From Kingella_B sp963529665 (lineage in GTDB: Bacteria; Pseudomonadota; Gammaproteobacteria; Burkholderiales; Neisseriaceae), in NCBI GenBank assembly GCA_963529665.1, contig CAUSAG010000035.1, positions 1-13,872 of the forward strand: a stretch of 13,872 nucleotides of DNA, given 5' to 3'. Under the pieces are notes generated by a model that was not told the origin of the DNA, searched no databases, and saw nothing but the letters and a program-made list of their open reading frames with translations. Shown here one piece after another: positions 12,465 to 13,872 of this stretch (position 1 is the stretch's first letter; every line of letters begins with the position of its first letter). Made by a program: the position numbers and the translations under genes.

Positions 12465-13307
12465 TTAGGCAGCCTGAAAACGAGTTGGGCAAAAACACCC
12501 CAGCGTTACGCGATCCAGCCCTGCCAAATCTTGCTGCGTTTCAATTTGTGCGTAGCCCAGTTGGTGCAAAATTTCGCGCACGGCTTGCCCTTGGTTGTAG
12601 CCGTGTTCAAATAATAGCCAGCCGTTGTCTGCCAAATATTGTCGCGCATCGTGGGCGATTTGGCGGATATGCGCCAAGCCATCGGCGAAGTCGGTGAGCG
12701 CGTGCGGCGGTTCAAAGCGCAAATCGCCTTGTTGCAAATGCGGGTCGTTGGCTTCAATGTAGGGCGGATTGGAGGCGATAACGTGGACGCTGTTTTCAGG
12801 CAGCCTGAAAACGTGGTTGGCGGCGAACCATGCGCCCTGCGCAAACGAGATGGCGGCGTGCAGCGTAGCGGCGTTTTGCTGTGCGATGGCGAGAGCATCG
12901 GCGCTGATGTCGCTGGCGAATACTTGGGCATCGGGGCGTTCGCATTTTGCGCTGATGGCGATGATGCCGCTGCCTGTGCCCAAATCCCACAGCGTGCCGT
13001 TTTCAGGCAGCCTGAAAAGCGCGGCTTCTAGCAAATGCTCGGTTTCGGGGCGCGGGATGAGTACGGCAGGGGAGACGGCAAAGGCGCGCCCGTAGAATTC
13101 GCGTGTGCCGATAAGGTAGGCAATTGGCTCGCCTGTGCTGCGCCGTGCGATGAGATTTTGCAACTGGGCGGATTGGTTTTCAGGCAGCGTTTCGTGGTCG
13201 CGCGTGATGAGCTGGCTGGTGGTGTAGCCCGTGATGTGTTGCAGCAGCAGGCGGGTCTCGTTGCGCGGAATGGGTGCGGTTTGCAGGATTTGGGCGATGG
13301 TGGGCAT
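12465..13307 (-). CDS. prmC: PrmC, release factor glutamine methyltransferase
   Basis: Cytosolic SAM-dependent enzyme that methylates the Gln of the GGQ motif in release factors RF1 and RF2. The 280-residue protein has the N-terminal substrate-recognition helices, then IPRPETE (84-90), the SAM-binding DLGTGSG (108-114), acidic D133 (FASDIS) and the catalytic NPPY (180-183). Two palindromic DUS in the gene are read as FRLPEN, at about 98-103 and 167-172, both in segments between conserved motifs. The C-terminal FQAA and the stop codon also come from a DUS. The ATG at 13307 lacks an obvious ribosome site. It follows ubiE on the minus strand after 137 bases that contain a DUS hairpin. Confidence 0.95.
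   Translation of the reverse strand: MPTIAQILQTAPIPRNETRLLLQHITGYTTSQLITRDHETLPENQSAQLQNLIARRSTGEPIAYLIGTREFYGRAFAVSPAVLIPRPETEHLLEAALFRLPENGTLWDLGTGSGIIAISAKCERPDAQVFASDISADALAIAQQNAATLHAAISFAQGAWFAANHVFRLPENSVHVIASNPPYIEANDPHLQQGDLRFEPPHALTDFADGLAHIRQIAHDARQYLADNGWLLFEHGYNQGQAVREILHQLGYAQIETQQDLAGLDRVTLGCFCPTRFQAA
12467..12478 (+). repeat. Exact kingDUS forming the end of prmC
   Basis: AGGCAGCCTGAA overlaps the last codons of prmC. On the coding strand it yields FQAA, and the TAA stop uses its final T followed by flanking bases. Confidence 0.8.
12795..12809. repeat. Palindromic DUS inside prmC (first)
   Basis: TTCAGGCAGCCTGAA, within a longer perfect palindrome (12792-12812), is translated on the minus strand as FRLPEN near residue 167. 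Confidence 0.85.
13002..13016. repeat. Palindromic DUS inside prmC (second)
   Basis: The same 15-mer is translated as FRLPEN near residue 98. A weaker relative at 13179-13190 gives LPEN near residue 41. Confidence 0.85.
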
Positions 13308-13377
13308 GATGGTGCGCTGTGATGGGCAGCCTGAAACTTTGGGCTGCTATTGATAAAAATTGGGCGAAAAATGCAGA

Positions 13378-13432
13378 AGGCAGCCTGAAAACGCTGTTGC
13401 CGCTGTTTGGGCGAAGCATTTTCAGGCTGCCT
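13378..13432. terminator. DUS inverted pair between ubiE and prmC
   Basis: Exact DUS at 13378-13389 and 13421-13432 form a 14-bp stem, with further pairing after one mismatch, around a 27-base loop. It lies 12 bases downstream of the ubiE stop on the minus strand and may terminate or attenuate ubiE transcription. A one-mismatch copy lies at 13324-13335, just before prmC. Confidence 0.55.
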
Positions 13433-13444
13433 AAGTGGTCGCAA

Positions 13445-13872
13445 TCAATATTTAACGCCTTTGTGCAGCGCCACAATCCCCGCGCTTAAATTGTGGTAAT
13501 CCACGCGGTCAAAGCCCACATCCAGCATCATTTGTTTCAGCGTTTCTTGGTCGGGGTGCATACGGATGCTTTCGGCAAGGTATTGATAACTATCGGCATC
13601 TTTGGCGATGTATTTGCCCATCAGCGGCAAAAATTTGAACGAATAAAAATCGTAGGCAGGTTTCAGCGGCTCGTAAACCTTGGAAAATTCCAGCACCAGC
13701 AGCGTGCCGCCTGGTTTTAACACGCGATACATTTCGGCAAGGGCAACGTCTTTATGCGTCATGTTGCGCAAACCAAACGACACGGAAACCAAGTCAAAAT
13801 AATTATCGGGGAAGGGTAGTTTTTCGGCATCGCACACGGCAACGGGCAAAATCGTGCCTTCGTTGAGCAGGC
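13445..13872 (-). CDS. ubiE: UbiE, ubiquinone/menaquinone C-methyltransferase (5' part beyond window)
   Basis: SAM-dependent C-methyltransferase of ubiquinone and menaquinone synthesis, acting at the inner membrane surface. Only the C-terminal 141 or so residues are present, and the frame is open to the right edge, so the start lies outside. Diagnostic segments are VCDAEKLPFPDNYFDLVSVSFGLRN, YRVLKPGGTLLVLEFSK and the terminal GIVALHKGVKY, all typical of UbiE. It supplies quinone for respiration, including the quinol used by NorB, but there is no sign of shared regulation. Confidence 0.95.
   Translation of the reverse strand, partial: LLNEGTILPVAVCDAEKLPFPDNYFDLVSVSFGLRNMTHKDVALAEMYRVLKPGGTLLVLEFSKVYEPLKPAYDFYSFKFLPLMGKYIAKDADSYQYLAESIRMHPDQETLKQMMLDVGFDRVDYHNLSAGIVALHKGVKY

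Noticed and set aside
12320..12697. Plus-strand frame across the DUS cluster and the end of prmC
   Set aside because: It reads repeatedly through DUS hairpins (FRLP, RQPE peptides) and overlaps a real gene antisense.

Overview
The window looks like a chromosomal segment of a Kingella-type member of the Neisseriaceae. The main evidence is the DNA uptake sequence (DUS). The 12-mer AGGCAGCCTGAA, known as the kingDUS dialect, occurs exactly about 24 times on the two strands by hand count, with at least 12 more one- or two-mismatch copies. The gene content and protein sequences (RibD, PlsX, trimeric porin, AniA, single-subunit NorB, PrmC, UbiE) also fit a neisserial beta-proteobacterium.

Left part (1-4619): ribD (riboflavin synthesis, 5' end cut by the window edge) is followed by a 318-bp DUS-rich spacer. 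Then come maf/yceF on the minus strand and, divergently, yceD-rpmF, a purine-type phosphoribosyltransferase and plsX. The maf/yceD/rpmF/plsX grouping is the conserved yceF-yceD-rpmF-plsX neighbourhood of proteobacteria, here with the phosphoribosyltransferase inserted between rpmF and plsX. The 59-bp maf/yceD gap appears to hold two overlapping back-to-back promoters. The yceD one would give an almost leaderless mRNA.

Middle (4620-7057): a 489-bp AT-rich leader with a good sigma70 promoter drives a major outer-membrane porin that ends in a strong intrinsic terminator. A NIF3/YbgI-family gene follows on the minus strand.

Denitrification block (7202-12287): aniA (lipoprotein copper nitrite reductase carrying an extra C-terminal cytochrome c domain) and norB (quinol-dependent NO reductase) are divergent. 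Their 371-bp shared control region holds two FNR-like boxes exactly 60 bp apart. Downstream of aniA on the same strand is a secreted SUMF1/FGE-fold protein resembling NirV, which seems to lack the catalytic cysteine pair of true formylglycine-generating enzymes. Together AniA and NorB would reduce nitrite to NO to N2O, with NorB taking electrons from quinol. No exact kingDUS lies between 7902 and 12306, although the rest of the window is full of them.

Right part (12288-13872): a cluster of DUS hairpins forms the norB terminator, followed by prmC (release-factor methyltransferase) and ubiE (quinone biosynthesis, cut by the right edge), both on the minus strand. DUS copies have entered several coding regions in frame: they encode FRLPEN in RibD and twice in PrmC, FQAA plus the stop codon at the PrmC C-terminus, and FSGCL inside the NirV-like signal peptide.
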